Both the position numbers and the translations under genes were made by a program. From contig NC_071671.1 of NCBI RefSeq assembly GCF_028554725.1, forward strand, positions 68,876,001 to 68,940,000: a DNA stretch of 64,000 nucleotides, given 5' to 3'. Shown piece after piece: positions 1 through 13,074 of this stretch. How positions within the stretch are numbered: the stretch's first letter is position 1; every line of letters begins with the position of its first letter. Source of the stretch: Zeugodacus cucurbitae. Its lineage: Eukaryota; Arthropoda; Insecta; Diptera; Tephritidae. Under the pieces are notes generated by a model that searched no databases, had not been told where the DNA came from, and saw only the letters and a program-made list of their open reading frames with translations.

Positions 1-3000
1 TTCGTTGATAATTTTATTTGTTTGTTGGCGGTGCGCCAAAATGAGTTGCTTCGTTGGCGCAGCAGCAACGATTTTCCAATTATCGCTGCGCTCCATCATT
101 GTTGTTGTCGTTCGCTTGTTGAAAATTATAATTGCTGGCAATGGTGCCAGAGCGTGCTAAAGCCAAAAATGATATGGCAAATATGCGCAGCGCAAAAATT
201 TTAACAAACGCACAATCGACTTACAAACAAATTAAATTTTAGCACCGCACAAGCGTGCAAGCACACATACACACAATCATGTACTGAAACGTGAGCCAAA
301 ACTCATACCGCATATCACAAAATTAACTTTCCATCGCCTGCGAAAGAAAATTTCCATTTTTTACACATATTATAATTTTCTACGCGCGCACGCTAACAAT
401 ATTACTTTCCGATTTCTTTGCGCTCAGCTTGCGTGTAATCAACTCTGGATGTGGCATGCCACATCTGCCTATGTGTGCGTGCTGTTATTATTATTATTGC
501 TGTTACTTGTTGTTGCTTTTCACGCTTGTCACTTGCCGTTTGGCACAGCTTGTTTCGCTTGTTATAGCCTGTCAGCCAGCCGCAGTCGCAGTACCGTCGT
601 AGTCGAGTAGACAAAGTGACAAAGTCTGCGGCTATGACAGGGACCGTGTCTCTGGCGAAGGAGTATCGTCCAGCATTATGAAGTTCTAAAGATAATAATG
701 CGCCAACACTTTACACTTGGCAGAAATTCAAATCCGTCGCGCAACAGCCGACCTGTCTGTTAGTCTGCTAGACCGCCTCTCAGTCTGTTAGCGAGTCCGT
801 TTCTTTGGTAGGCGTCTTTATGTGCCAACTTTTCGCGCCTTGTCATCTGCGACTTAATGCGAATGAGTTTGCAGAAATCGCATCCGCATTGATCATGGTA
901 CGAACACGCACACAAAGACTAAACTCGAGTTCGCGGAATGAATGTGTGTTTATATGTGCGCTTCTACTTTAATAACTTTCAGTCAAACGTCTAAGAATTT
1001 CAGAAATGCTTGAGCACCCGAGCATATGGATATTCGCCATTGTATCGGTGGGAGGATGTCAATTGCTTCCCTACTCAATTGCGAATTGTCTAATAATGGC
1101 ATATATCATATGTCAACTCGTTCGTTTTTATTGACTGCGCATTTACAAAGCGCATACGAGCATTTTTTAATATTTCCTCCTCGAGTTTATGGCGAGTATG
1201 TGTGCTCATAAAAGGAAATAATGCATAATTGAATTGAACTTTTACAGCGTCGCGTCTCAAAATGGATTGTATGCGCGCTCGTGGAACTTTGTCGCTAACT
1301 TCTGTGGAAACTCATCAAAAGCCGTTAAGTAGCATATTTTTTCTTTAAGTGCTTAAGTTTTTTTGGTGGAGAAGAGCAAAGATTTAAAAGTAGGCAGCTA
1401 ATATTTTGAACATTTGTGATAAATTATTATTTTTTATTATTGCTAGAGGTTTATTTGTAAGTGTGGGATGGGTTACTAAGTCCACGCTTCGTTATATCTC
1501 GAGTTACTGATAGAGTCATGAGCTCTTTACGAAGCAACTGGATTCAATACTATTTGGTACAACCTATCCAATCGAAAATATTCCTCTAATCACCAACTAC
1601 AATAATATTGCATGATAAATTTACCAGATATAACTAGACTGTTTATGCTAGCCCTCAGCTTGGTTGCTTTAAGTTGATCTCTATAGACTTTGTTGGTTTC
1701 ATTGATTTGATATGTTTATACGTTTGGTCTAGGTATCATATACCATCTGGTGTGTTCAAATTTAATATTAATAATAAATTTAATATATTTTTTATTTTTT
1801 ATTATATTGAAATTGTTTACTTTGTCTGTAACTGCCGCTAAGTTTCAACGAGTTTTTATGAGTTTAGTGATTTTCGTTTGTCCAAAGCTCACAATTCGTT
1901 GCATGATCGTGAATTGCTCAAAAACAATACTGTTAATATGTATTTATGATTTTTTTATGTTTAAAACTTCTGATTTGAAGTGTGGAGGGGAAGGACTCTT
2001 AAGTTAGTCCTCCCCTAGTATTCATATACATACTATATATACGAATGACTGTGTGATATTTTTGGTACTCTGCCATGAGATTGTGTATTAACTGGTTTGT
2101 AGTTTTTGTGATGAAACTCAAGTACCATTTGGTTAGACTTATAATTCTTATAACCAAAATGATATATGTTTAAATTATAAACTGTTTGTTGTTCTTGTGT
2201 TGGCGATAACACCAATTTTCGCACATTTTGTTGTTGTAAGCAATATTTTATAGATATACTCATAATTCCCCTTAGTCGTTGTTGTAATGAAGAAGCCACA
2301 TAAAAATCCGCTTTGCAATTTTCAAAAGTCGTTAACAACAGAGACGTTCGCGTTTTTTTTTTATTAAGCTGCTTTCGAGGCAATTGCCCAGCTCCAGACC
2401 CTTGTTGATTTTTAAATAAATTTCGAATTTTTAATATTTTTATGCGGCAACTTACCATACCCATGCCATTCTCTCCCGCAACTAAGCTGTGAGTTTGTGC
2501 GAAAGTGCGACCGAAGTTCGTAGTCTCTCAGCTGGCTCACTCAATGTCAGCCATTTAAGGCCGCCGCGGCGGTAAAACTGCCAAACATCGAAAGTCGTGT
2601 TGTAAATTTGTTTTGTTTTCGCCAATATCAATGCATTTATAATGCTTGTGTGTGTGGGTGTGGCTGTGTGTGTGAGCTTCAAGTTTAACCACAACGCTGG
2701 GTGTCAACAACAATGATACTTACTGCCAAAGTTTGAGTAATCATATCTCACTCCACCCAACCTATTACTTACAAAGGCTCCATCGAGTGTCATACTTATT
2801 GCTCCAAATGGTAGTGGCAGTGAGGCCAGTTAGGTGTGAGTATTGGCACGCTCGCTCAATATCGCGAACAAACATACTTCTTTAATAGTTGTATGTATGT
2901 GTGTACGTTTCAAACTCACATATGAGTTGTAGTCCTTAACAGCCGCACTTAGGTCCTTGTCCTGTTTGTTTTTGTTTTCAGTTTATTATACCGTTGCCAT

Positions 3001-6000
3001 TATTCGACTTTTTTCCTTCTCAGACATTGCAGCTGCTGGCTGACTCCTACTGCTGCGTCTGCACTATGTCTGGATGGTTGGCTGGCTGACGCCTCCTTTA
3101 AAAACGCCACTTCCTTCTCTTCGTACTTTGCCCTCCAGCTCGGCATCCACAATATTTGCGTATGTTTCGCCGCTTCTGCTTCTGCTGTGCCTGTCAATTT
3201 CGTCGATGCCTGATATGTTAGCGAATGTGGGTGCGTTGGTGCGCCGTCTGCTCCTAGAAAGTGGGCCGGTAAGCTGCTGCCTGCTAGCTGCTGTTTGCCA
3301 ATGCCGACTCCTCTTTTCGTCTGGCTGCAGTACATAGGAAATTCGCTTTGTGGGCGCATAAAAATAAATGAAGCGTGACGCTTTGTTTTCCTTTGATTTA
3401 GTTTTATGAGTCTACATCGGATGTAATTGAATTATGCAAGTTGGCGCCATATCACCCAATGCTCACTCACACCCCCACAAACAAACACACATACTTACAT
3501 ACAGCAAAGCATGCAAGTGCTGCTAAATTCACTAGTTGGAGTCCATAACAACTTCCAACAAACAAAGTACCTTATATATACAGACACACATTGTTAGTGT
3601 GGAACAGTGAACTATATCATCTTTTTACCGTATGCTTGTGTGTGTGGCAATTTTAGCTGCCATCCCGCATATAAGTGGTTAGTGGCGGGAAGATGACGAC
3701 ACAACTTTATTAGCATTCGATCTTAATATACTCCCGTTGGCGAGCGCTGCACATTCTCTCTTACATCAACCATGCATTCCCTGCTCACATACTTTATTGT
3801 TATTATTCTTTTAAGGTATTATACGAGTATACATTGAACGAAAAAGTTTTTGTCATAGATTCCACCTAACTTCGATGCTGATAATACGAAATTGTGAGAA
3901 ATGATGATTAATTATTTTCACTGTAAACATATCCGCATTAATTAATCACTGGAAAACTTTTCTCATTTAAAATGGGACAATACTTCTTCGATTCATCGAA
4001 AATTAGGTTTTTACCCTATTCTAACGGTTCTATCGGATAGGTGTTTTCTAAGTTAATGGTGATAATTCTCAGAAAGTTCTTGTTTATCAATTTTGGCTGA
4101 ATGGTTGATTTTTGAAATTATTGATTATTGAAGTGTTGAATTGCAACAGCAACCAAAACTTTATCGGATCTCATATATTTTATGAACTATTAAATAGTAA
4201 TTCAGGAGGTCAGGTACCCCATTGAGAGACCTCTCGGTTTTTATAAACTCAAAAGTTTTTGAACTCTTTTGAGAATTTAAAAATTAAAGTTATGAGCTCA
4301 TTTTTCTGGAATCACCTCAGAACCAACCGCTATACAGAACTGGCTCGCTATGCTATTCAGAAGCTATTTGGATATAGTGCATCTCCAAAGTGCCTATTTT
4401 CATTCCCTTATCTATTGTACATCCCTCAATATACCCATAATAGTAGAGTTCCGCATAATTTCCAAGCCTACTACAATTTTTTTTCGCGTGTAACTACTAA
4501 TCCTTAATAAGGTTTTGTGTTTTCGCTGTGACACTTTTCACACACAGTTTTCACTTGTCACCCACATCGCACGCCACAGCCACAAACAACCACACTGCAA
4601 ATAATTATCTCACGGCGGCTGCTGCCAGTCTTCCCACATTTTCACATTGTTTGTATGCATGCTTATTATCCTTTCCTTCCCGTTAAGCGCACACACACTC
4701 AAGCGAACACAACGAGAGTCATTCTCTACGGCTGCTGCGGCTTCGTTGAGCCATTGTTATTACGCGAGGATGTGTCTGTGGGTGTGTGAGTCGATACATG
4801 GTTTCGCTCTTCGGTAATAAAATGATATTTGCATTTTAGATGCTTCATAGGAGTAGTAAATGAGTTGGAAAATATGTCTGTGGTTTTATTTTTAATTCAA
4901 CAACACGATGAAGCAATAGAATGGCAAGAATACAAATATCAAACAGGAAATTGCAAAAAATGCGCATAGCAAAAAGAAAAAGAGTAGAAGATTGAGGGTG
5001 TAAGTGGCAGAGTGAGTGGAGTGGGTGAAGAGTCTCCGCATGACAAGCGGTAAATGTAAGTGAAAGACAAATAGAAATAGTTCCGTAATCGAAAATGATA
5101 AAATGTTGGCTAATCACCACTGATGGGCTTTCGTCGGCCCAACAGAGCTTGTAGACACCGGTTCTCGAGCGGCTTTAAGCGTTTTAGCCAGTCTATCACG
5201 GAAGGAAATTGCCGTTTTTCAGGTGGTATGAGGCGGTGGAGTATGCGTCGTATTATAGCCAGCGCCAGTTAGTTAGTTGGTTAGTGGCTTAAATACCGGC
5301 TATTGGTGCTTTACCGTTTTCAGTTTCAATCATATACATGCTATATTTGTACATGGATTTGCTCTTCTGGTACTCTGGGGAGTACATAATAAATCGATTT
5401 ACCAGAGGTCGCCCAAAATGCATCTGAAGTAGCCCTTCGTCAAACAGAAATTAAGACAGTGAAAATTTTGTATTGCTTGTTCGTACACAGTAGGTCTAGT
5501 TAGTTATTTTAACCGATTTGTCTTCTTTTCGTGGCTCCCCGAAAAAGTGCATAAGAAAGTTAATTAATTATTCCAACAGGAGGAGTTTACTGTAGCCAGT
5601 ACCTAGTGTTCCCTGCCAAGAAACATCTTAATCTTGAATCCAGCGATCAATAACGGGTCACGTAGTGACAAAGTTGATGAACTTCGAAACTTTATGGATG
5701 TGGCTTGAAAGATAGCAACTCGGATATCGGATTTCCTTTGAGCATAATTCCGAACTTTAAAAATATATTTTGGCCTCTAGAGTTAGGTTCAGTGGTGTGA
5801 ATGGCTACGGTAAATTCATCTCGGATTCACTAATATTAAACAAGTATATTAATTTAATAATATTTTTTAACCACAAGTCAGTCCTAGTTGCCACATTGTA
5901 CTTCAACCTGGTCACCGTTAACCGCCTGCCTTGTTGGATTACTGCGCTGGGTTCAATAATCGCGTTAATCACACAGGCAGGCAATCAGTCAGTCAAATGG

Positions 6001-6780
6001 GCACACAGACTCACAGCATGGACATGGACGCATGGAAGATTCGGAAGGCATATTGATGAGAGTGCAAAGAAAATGCAGCGCTTTTAGTGCTCGTCGTGTA
6101 GGCTGTTGATAGTGAAAGCACGAATTTCGACCACAAATCGCGTTGCCTGGCGAATCTATAAGATTGGGCTCGGCTTAACGAATCGGCAGATGAATGAACG
6201 TGCGGGACGTGTTTGCAGGTAAGCACACACACATTGACATGTCACTCAATGGCAACTTGCGCCACATTTGTCAACAACGCCCGTGGCAGAGTGTATATAT
6301 TTGTTTGTTTGTGTGGGTGTATGATGGACGGTGATCACCCATTTACTTCTAACACCCCTTGTAGACTTTATAATCCAATTACATTTTTTCCGACTTTCCG
6401 TTTCATTTGCTGTTGTCCTTTTCATTGATGCTAGCTTACGAAATTACAGCTGAAATGTCAGATCCTGAGTGATTTGAGTGGTTGTTAGCCGAAATCGATA
6501 CGAGTTAAGACAACTGCGAATCAAAAAGGAATGAGTAAAAGTGATAAAAGTGAACGAGCGTAGAGGTAGGAAGTGGGGGTGTCATGTAACTGTAGTCGAA
6601 ATAAATATTTTGTGCGCAAACAACGCCAATAACTGGCAGGCAGGCCTCGATAAGCAACACGAACATATCCACAACTGCACGCGCGTCCCACTCCAAGTTA
6701 CTTGCAACCAATACCTTCCTCTCTTGCCACTATTTTGTCACTGCTGTAACAAATCGAACTCAAGTATCGAATATCAAAAA
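1..6780. other. No supported gene
   Basis: AT-rich with CA/TG runs and short chance frames. At about 2,450-2,570 (minus) a GC-richer block ends in an ATG followed shortly by a GTAAGT donor, a possible untranslated first exon. At 6,216 a CAG|GTAAGC donor-like site follows a GC-richer stretch. Neither can be tied to a gene. Confidence 0.6.
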
Positions 6781-7104
6781 TATGTCGAACAGCGACATCT
6801 TTGACACTCCCTTCCAGGGTGGTGAGTCCGCAATGAAAACGTGTATGGCTCGCCTCGCAAAGCCGGGTTAACGGTAAATGGTCCAGTGTGTGCCACGAGT
6901 GGCAGTGAATGCCATGGCCACCTAGCATCAGGTACACCATGGGGTAGTGCACTTTTTTTATTGGCAACGCTATTGATACCCAAAGCTGGGTGCTCCAACT
7001 GTCCCCCAACGCTGGAAGTGATGCCGGAGCACACGCGCACACGTGCTGCCCGGCGGGACGCTGCATTGAGACCTGACAGCCTTGACGGTGTAGTCGTGCC
7101 GTAG
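6781..7104 (+). pseudogene. GC-rich decayed reading frame of unknown origin (possible retroelement ORF1)
   Basis: A GC-rich island in AT-rich surroundings. It starts MSNSDIFDTPFQGGESAMKT..LAKPG-stop behind a fly-like AAAAATATG start context. After a one-base shift it continues KAGLTVNGPVCATSGSEC. It later reads LLIPKAGCSNCPPTLEVMP and ends RPDSLDGVVVP-stop at 7,104. A GTGAGT after the thirteenth codon could also be a splice donor. I do not recognise the protein. It could be a decayed non-LTR ORF1 or a small host exon. Confidence 0.3.
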
Positions 7105-9169
7105 TGTCGTGTGTGAATATATGGCTTTCAGTTCAATATATTTTGGCGTGTGCGTATGATTGGCTCAAGTTTGAAGTGCTTCGATGTTGGACAACGTTTT
7201 TCGGTATGGTAATCCGCTTTGTGGTTGATATTGAGGTCCTCAGTAGCAGATTTAATGGATGTGAGAATAAAATAATATTGAGAAAAAAAAGATATGGATC
7301 ACAAAAATGTAGCCAACATATACTAAGTTGTTCACAATATGCTAAGGAAGTTATATAATCAGATGAAAGTGGCCCGTTGGATTAGGCCATCTAAGCTTCG
7401 AAACTCAATAATTGCACTCGGATGAAGTTAGTTTGTCATATTTGTGGAAGAATTATTACCATTTGGAAACCCCTTTTGAAATTTCAAATTTAGGCCGGTA
7501 TTCCAACGTTAAAACAAATCAGTTCACTTAGCTTTGACTTTCACTATGCTTACATATATAGTATATTATCCGTCTGACTTCAGTAAATTCAAAAACCTAT
7601 GAAATTGATAACTTTGATAAAGTTAGAGATCGACATTTTCGGTCTAAGCAGCCGTCTCACGTTATTGTTGATGAGAAAACCCTGATCATTGGTGACCATT
7701 TGCGGGTTGTCCGTGGTCGTTAGATAGTTAAGTGCAAAATTAAACTGCCATAACAGAGCGAATACTAGCATATCTGAATTTGCTTTGACTTTGTAAGCGA
7801 ACTCAGTATTATTATATTATCGAGGTTATGAGATCATCAGCCATTAGAAAAAATTTAAAATATGTGCAACTCTCTCAGTAATATGATCATGATTTTGTTA
7901 AATTGTTCTATAGAAGCTGCCTGAAAGAGGACGAGGTGGAATCATGTCATCACTTTCTTTTGGAATGTCCCGCCTTTGCGATATCAAGTCAAAGATTTGT
8001 TCGATATCACTTTCTTGAACAACCGAACCGCGAACTAGCGAATATATAAGTGGAGTTTTAATATTTTATCTAGGGAAACAAAAGACTTTGGGAAAAACCT
8101 ATAAGAAATGTGGCTATCTTTGATCATATAGTGACACCCGTTTATTGTTATTAACGACGACAACAGCGCGTATCACACCGGCTGGCTGACACAGGTCTTG
8201 TGGCATTTTGGCATATGGGTGTAATCCCAGCACGAATTGGGAAAGGTCACTGCAGCGGCATGCTCAGCCACGTAATGATGAACGAGCGTAGCGTTCCGCC
8301 AAACGAAAATAAAACGCTGCCGCCAAATTTTATGCGCACTTAACACGCTGGCTGTTGCGTTCGGTTTAACGAGCTTTGCGAACGTAACAAAGAAATGGAT
8401 AGTGAAAAGTACAACAATAACAAAAGCACAGAAAGTGTGCGTGCACAACAGTGGCGATTTCAACCGCAAAGTGGATTTGGTGCATGTAAAACAATCGGAA
8501 TATCAGAGGCTCGCACGACCGTCTGCGTGAACATCAAATATTCGGCGATGGCAAATAAAGCACGTCCAAAATAACGCTGATACCATGAAAAGGAAATTTA
8601 TTGACGGTGTTAAGGGTATTGGTGGGTACGGCAAGGAAGGAAGGAAAGACCGAAGGAAACAAGCCATAAAGGATATATGGGTACAGGTTGCGCGAAATTT
8701 ACGAGTCGGGCGCCGTAGGAGTAGTGTGTCACCTATATTGAGAGCCATGGCGTGGAAGAAGTCCTTAAGAGGTTCTCGAATGACGAATGGCGCAACGGAA
8801 ATGACTGAACACCTACATGGGAGCACTAATCTATACTCCATATTAATGTATTGATTGTGAATTGTGTCGAATTGTGTTGTTGTTGTTGTTGTAATTAATA
8901 TTATCATTTAATTGTGCACTGTATTCCCCACTAAACTCTGCCTATAAATAATGGTTTATCGTGTTTGTTTTCTATGCTAGCAGAAGCATGGCGTGGCACA
9001 GCATTTTGCACGCCAGCGTCGCTTTCGCTCGCTCTGCGTTCGCTGGTGGCTATTAACCCTAATGAATTTTCTTAATAGCTCATTAGGTCAGTGGGAAAGT
9101 CATTGACGCTCCCCTTGTGGCCCTCTCCACCCAAGCCCAGCACATCACGTCACACATTTCACTTTCCAC
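7105..9169. other. Non-coding except the RT relic at 7,900-8,095
   Basis: No supported gene. A (GTT)n run lies at 8,876-8,892. A lysine/arginine-rich chance frame lies at 8,585-8,854. Confidence 0.6.
7900..8095 (+). mobile_element. Relic of a jockey/I-type non-LTR reverse transcriptase C-terminus
   Basis: One frame reads FYRSCLKEDEVESCHHFLLE, then CPAFAISSQRFVRYHFLEQP and NRELANI, followed by scattered stops (VEF-stop-YFI-stop-GNKRLW). The ESCHHFLLECPAFA..R.RF...HFL block is the terminal C...HxxxxC region of jockey/I-superfamily RT ORFs. No upstream RT domain, poly(A) or target duplication was seen. It is a short, old fragment about 1.1 kb left of the R1/LOA-like insertion and from a different family. 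Confidence 0.72.
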
Positions 9170-9179
9170 ACATACACAT
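9170..9179 (+). repeat. Left target-site duplication (acatacacat)
   Basis: 10 bp, identical to 10,043-10,052 just after the poly(A). A/C-rich sequence is common in this window, so a chance match is possible, but both copies lie exactly at the two element boundaries. Confidence 0.75.
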
Positions 9180-10042
9180 CTTGCGCGATTCGTACGGTAT
9201 CACACGAGGCGGCTGCTGTAGTAGCGGGTATTATCCCACCAGATATAATGGCGATGGAACTCAAAAGAGTATTTGACAGATCGAAAATTATAGGCAGACG
9301 ACTTACAGATAATGAGCGGAAAAACGAAAGACAAAAGAGTCTTATCGAATGGCAGAGGCGTTGGGATGCGACAGCAAGTGGGAGGTGGACCCATAGGCTT
9401 ATTAAAAGTGTGCAAGAGTGGGTAGAGAGGATGCATGGGGAAACCGATTTCTATCTGACACAATTACTAACGGGCCATGGCTGCTTTAGAGAGTATCTCC
9501 ATAAATATGGACACGACGACGGGACTAGCTGTTCGTTCTGCGGCAACTATGGAGAGAATGCGTTGAACATCTTCTTTCACTGCCCCAGATACGGAAAGGA
9601 GAGAGCTGACATAGAAAAACTGACAACGGATAGTGCGACTCCTGATAACATTGTACAATACATGATCCAATCAAAACCGGTTTGGGATAGGATGAAAATG
9701 TGGTCTGCGTCAGCTCTACAAGAGCTGAGAAGAAAATATTGGCAACGAGGCGAAAACCGGCGACGGAACGAAGAGTAGACCAAAAAAAGAATATGTTTAA
9801 CGAGCCAAATGGCTAAGCTTGGACCCATGATGCAATGCCTAATGGCAGTTCCGTGGGTCTATTCAAGCAATGCGACGAAGTTAAGGGTTTAGTACGTAGG
9901 CGTAGTGCTCTGCAAGTCCGAATGGGCGTGGGCCCGAATGAGGTGTACCCTAGCAAGCATTACGAATCGTGCATACTGTCCGTAAAAATGACGGTATCTT
10001 TGGAAGATTCCCCCTTCGAAATCAAAAAAAAAAAAAAAAAAA
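9180..10042 (+). mobile_element. 5'-truncated R1/LOA-like non-LTR retrotransposon with poly(A) tail
   Basis: An 863-bp insertion: the last ~198 codons of a reverse-transcriptase ORF (9,182-9,778), about 245 bp of 3' UTR and a run of ~20 A (10,024-10,043). It is bounded by a 10-bp direct repeat, acatacacat, at 9,170-9,179 and 10,043-10,052. The left repeat ends exactly where the retroelement reading frame begins, and the right one follows the A-run. This is the expected structure of target-primed reverse transcription that stopped early. The intact frame and clean duplication suggest a fairly young insertion. Confidence 0.85.
9182..9778 (+). CDS. Reverse transcriptase ORF2 C-terminus (partial, 5'-truncated)
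   Basis: The open frame reads CAIRTVSHEAAAVVAGIIPP, then MELKRVFDRSKIIGRR, RWDATASGRWTHRLI, HGETDFYLTQLLTGHGCF and REYLHKYGHDDGTSCSFCGN, then NIFFHCPRYGKER, ending RRRNEE-stop. The RTVS.EA...AG..P segment, the W..R.HGE.DFYLTQ.LTGHGCF.YL block and the terminal CxxC...HxxxxC zinc-like motif mark the region after the RT domain in R1/LOA-group non-LTR elements. The catalytic RT core and the endonuclease are missing because of the 5' truncation, so this copy cannot make an active enzyme. No frameshift or stop is seen inside. Confidence 0.87.
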   Translation, partial: CAIRTVSHEAAAVVAGIIPPDIMAMELKRVFDRSKIIGRRLTDNERKNERQKSLIEWQRRWDATASGRWTHRLIKSVQEWVERMHGETDFYLTQLLTGHGCFREYLHKYGHDDGTSCSFCGNYGENALNIFFHCPRYGKERADIEKLTTDSATPDNIVQYMIQSKPVWDRMKMWSASALQELRRKYWQRGENRRRNEE

Positions 10043-10052
10043 ACATACACAT
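10043..10052 (+). repeat. Right target-site duplication (acatacacat)
   Basis: 10 bp directly after the poly(A) run of the R1/LOA-like element, matching 9,170-9,179. The first A could also belong to the tail. Confidence 0.75.
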
Positions 10053-12982
10053 AGGCACAGAACAGAATTTGTATTTGCGCAAAGCATAAAGCCATAAATC
10101 TTTGCGCGAAACCGCAAACATAGTGTCGTCCATTGACGTTTGCTCCACTGCTCGCCAGGTCGACCATTTGACCGTTCAGCTGCGTGGTCAATGTTCATTA
10201 TGGAAATATTATAGCCACAGCGTTTAATTCATACAAAGCTGCGCCCGCACCATCCGTCCGGTCTGCCCCAACACACACCGGACGCACCCAATTCGGGATT
10301 TTGGGGTTTGGAACACGCATTAATGTGTTCCGGCCTCTCAAACGAACACCTGACTGACCCACTAATAATCCGACTCGCACAATAAATAAACCAAAAATGA
10401 AAACGGAAATGAAAAACCGTCGTTGTTTTCCTTGTTTACAAGACAAAACATTTGTTTGTGGTTTTCATTGGCGATTTTCATTGCTGCTCTCGCTTCGCTC
10501 TTGTTGTTGTTATTTTATTTTGTTTTTGTTATTGCTATACGGCACTGTTATTGCGTTTCAGTTTGTTGCCATAATCCACTCTCTACACCGATTCATTTCA
10601 CTCGAAATTCCTCGCATTCCAACCGAACCTAACACAATTGAAATTTTTGTTGTTCCCACTTTGGAAGGGTTCAATACTATGTTGTACGGTAATGTAATCG
10701 TATTTGTTGTTGTTTCGTTAATACAACTAAAATTGCAGCTTATGCATTTAGTTGGAATTGAATTTTGTATTTCAAACACCAGCTAACTGGGAACTTGTTA
10801 TACAGGACGAACAATTAAAGTTGCAAGTGGTTGGAAATATGTGTGCCCCGGTGGGTGTGGCGGCGTGTTGAGCTTTCATGCGTTTAGTGTAAAAATATTC
10901 AAGCTATTGTGGAAAAGAATTTCCCGTAATGAATAAAAGATTGGATAGGAAACTCGTTTAAATTTGGAAGAGAATTAAAGAGAGCTTTTAGACTATTATA
11001 TATGTAAACTAAATTTTTATTATTCGAATTTATTTAAGGGTTGCTTAAACACTCAAACATGAGTAATGTTATGACGTTGAGCCGAAAAAGACCTTTAATA
11101 GCACCAGAGAAATACATCTACGTAGTTCCAACATAGTTCATGGGAAATAGTGATCTCTCAAGGGCGTCGATGTATATTATATTGAAACTCTTCTCACGGC
11201 TGTTAGTTTTATGTAAAGGGAACGGACCCAAGTTCTTATCCGGCCAAGGACTATCAAATTTGCAGTTTTCTTCAAAATTAATTGGAGAATGTTTATAATG
11301 TGATATTGTTTGGAGACTTTGAACTTGTAATCGGTATTATTGCTTTCCATGTATAGACTCACTCAGGCTGGAGTTCATCGTCTAGACTTACAATTATAGA
11401 ATACGTTCTTTAGAGTCATAATTAAACTAAATGTTTCCTAAAAACATATAAATAAATATATTTTGAACTGTTTGTTTTTTCATGCCCGACATCATGCAAT
11501 TACCAAGAACTAGCACTCAATTTCTACAACAACAACAGAAGTTGTGCTTTGTCTTCAAATTGCGAGCACTCTGCTACTGACACTAATTGAAAAAATATAG
11601 AATTGAGTGCAGGACATAACGCACACAACGAGTGACAGAGCAACAAAACGTTGTTATACAGAATAACAAGAGCATGTCGGACGTTAGTTGCATTTATGCC
11701 ACCTCCACACGTCATTTGCAAAAAAATCGGCACGCGATGTCAGCATTGTAGATGATGAAGAGCGTGTCACATCCTATCGCGTTATGGGCGCCTACAAGTT
11801 GGCCTACCTGTATTTGTATGCGGTGCATTTATACAGCGGTTTTAAAGGTTTGCAGGTGACATTTTTGATAAAATCCCTAACTTTTTCAAACAAAAGTCTC
11901 TTGGAACTATAATCTTTCGTTGTCCAATCTTTCCATGCCTCATATGAGTCTAAAAGCCCTCACCGGGACAGGTTTTAACTGAATAATTTCTGCACCACTC
12001 TTTTCATCAAAAATTATCAGAAATCGAAGGCCTCATCTATATTAGCTCTCTGCCGCCCGTATAACCCTGATATCTATTCATGCAAAGAGCGACTCTGTTC
12101 TATTTACTTGGCCAGCACTGTCCAGTTCTATGTATATGCATGATTAGTTTTAATATTTGTCCGTCCACTTGTGCATTCGCAGTATTGTGTTTGCTAAAGC
12201 ATTGTAGTTGCAGCACACAGGTCACGCCTCCATAATTTTACGTCACGACAAACGACAACGGCGGTCGTGTCGCAGACATCAACGGTCGAGTCAACTTAGT
12301 TAGTTACACAGTATAACTTTAAATGGCAAGTGCTTTGATTTCGAAATGATGATGACCGCATACCGCGACAGCAACTAAAACTGCAACAATAGGCATAGCG
12401 CCAATACAACGCCGCCTCTGATCGACTGTGGTTGTTTGAACGCCGGCTGGAATCGTGGCGAGCACGTCTCGACTCCGCAGGAAAGCAATGTTTCTAGTGT
12501 TGACTTTCGTGTACAGTATGTTGCTATTGTTGTTGTTGTTTTAGTTTTCGTTGATGTAGTCGTCAACAGAGTCGCTGCACAAACGGAGCAGTAATAATTG
12601 CTTAATTTGATTACGTGTTCCCATACAAAAAGCAGCACAGGAAATTGCTGCATACACGCGTCCTCAATGCGAGTATGTGTGAGTGAGTGAGTGTGAACGA
12701 GTGTGCGCCTAACAATTTCATATACGCCAAACTAACTAAATATATATTAGAGAATATTGGTGTATTGCATGTGCCCTCATTTATTAGTTGCGCAGGCGCT
12801 TGGGCGGTGTGAGCGTTACTTCAACAACTTAATTTATATTTTGTGTTTTAACATTTTTACACATGTCGCGCATATGAAATATCGCGCGCCGCGGTCCGCA
12901 CTTCGCACGAACGTAACCAACCGACTTGCAACAATCGAAAAAGCCACAAAACAGTGTACAAAAATAATGATATGACACATAC

Positions 12983-13074
12983 CTTGTACCTAAGTCCACG
13001 TAGGAGTTGCGCGCCAATCGAGCGCATGCGAAGGCCACAAAGCGTTTAAAAGCAAGCAAACATGCAGGCAAGCG
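12983..13074 (-). CDS. Candidate minus-strand exon
   Basis: The acceptor ccaccaatttcag precedes a 92-nt open segment RLPACLLAFKRFVAFACARL then ARNSYVDLGTR, with donor gtatgtg. No family is recognised. It could be a non-coding 5' exon. Confidence 0.18.

Noticed and set aside
2033..2464. Minus-strand ATG ORF of 143 codons
   Set aside because: Lys/Asn/Gln-rich, AT-driven composition with no motif. Its second Met codon is directly followed by a GTAAGT donor, so the rest would be intron.
8173..8469. Minus-strand 98-codon frame with a membrane-like start
   Set aside because: No recognisable domain and a non-distinct composition. The hydrophobic block is short and the surroundings are non-coding.
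10397..10786. Plus-strand ATG ORF of 129 codons, hydrophobic
   Set aside because: Leu/Phe/Val runs come from TTG/GTT repeats. There is no domain or conserved pattern, and the length is within chance for this window.
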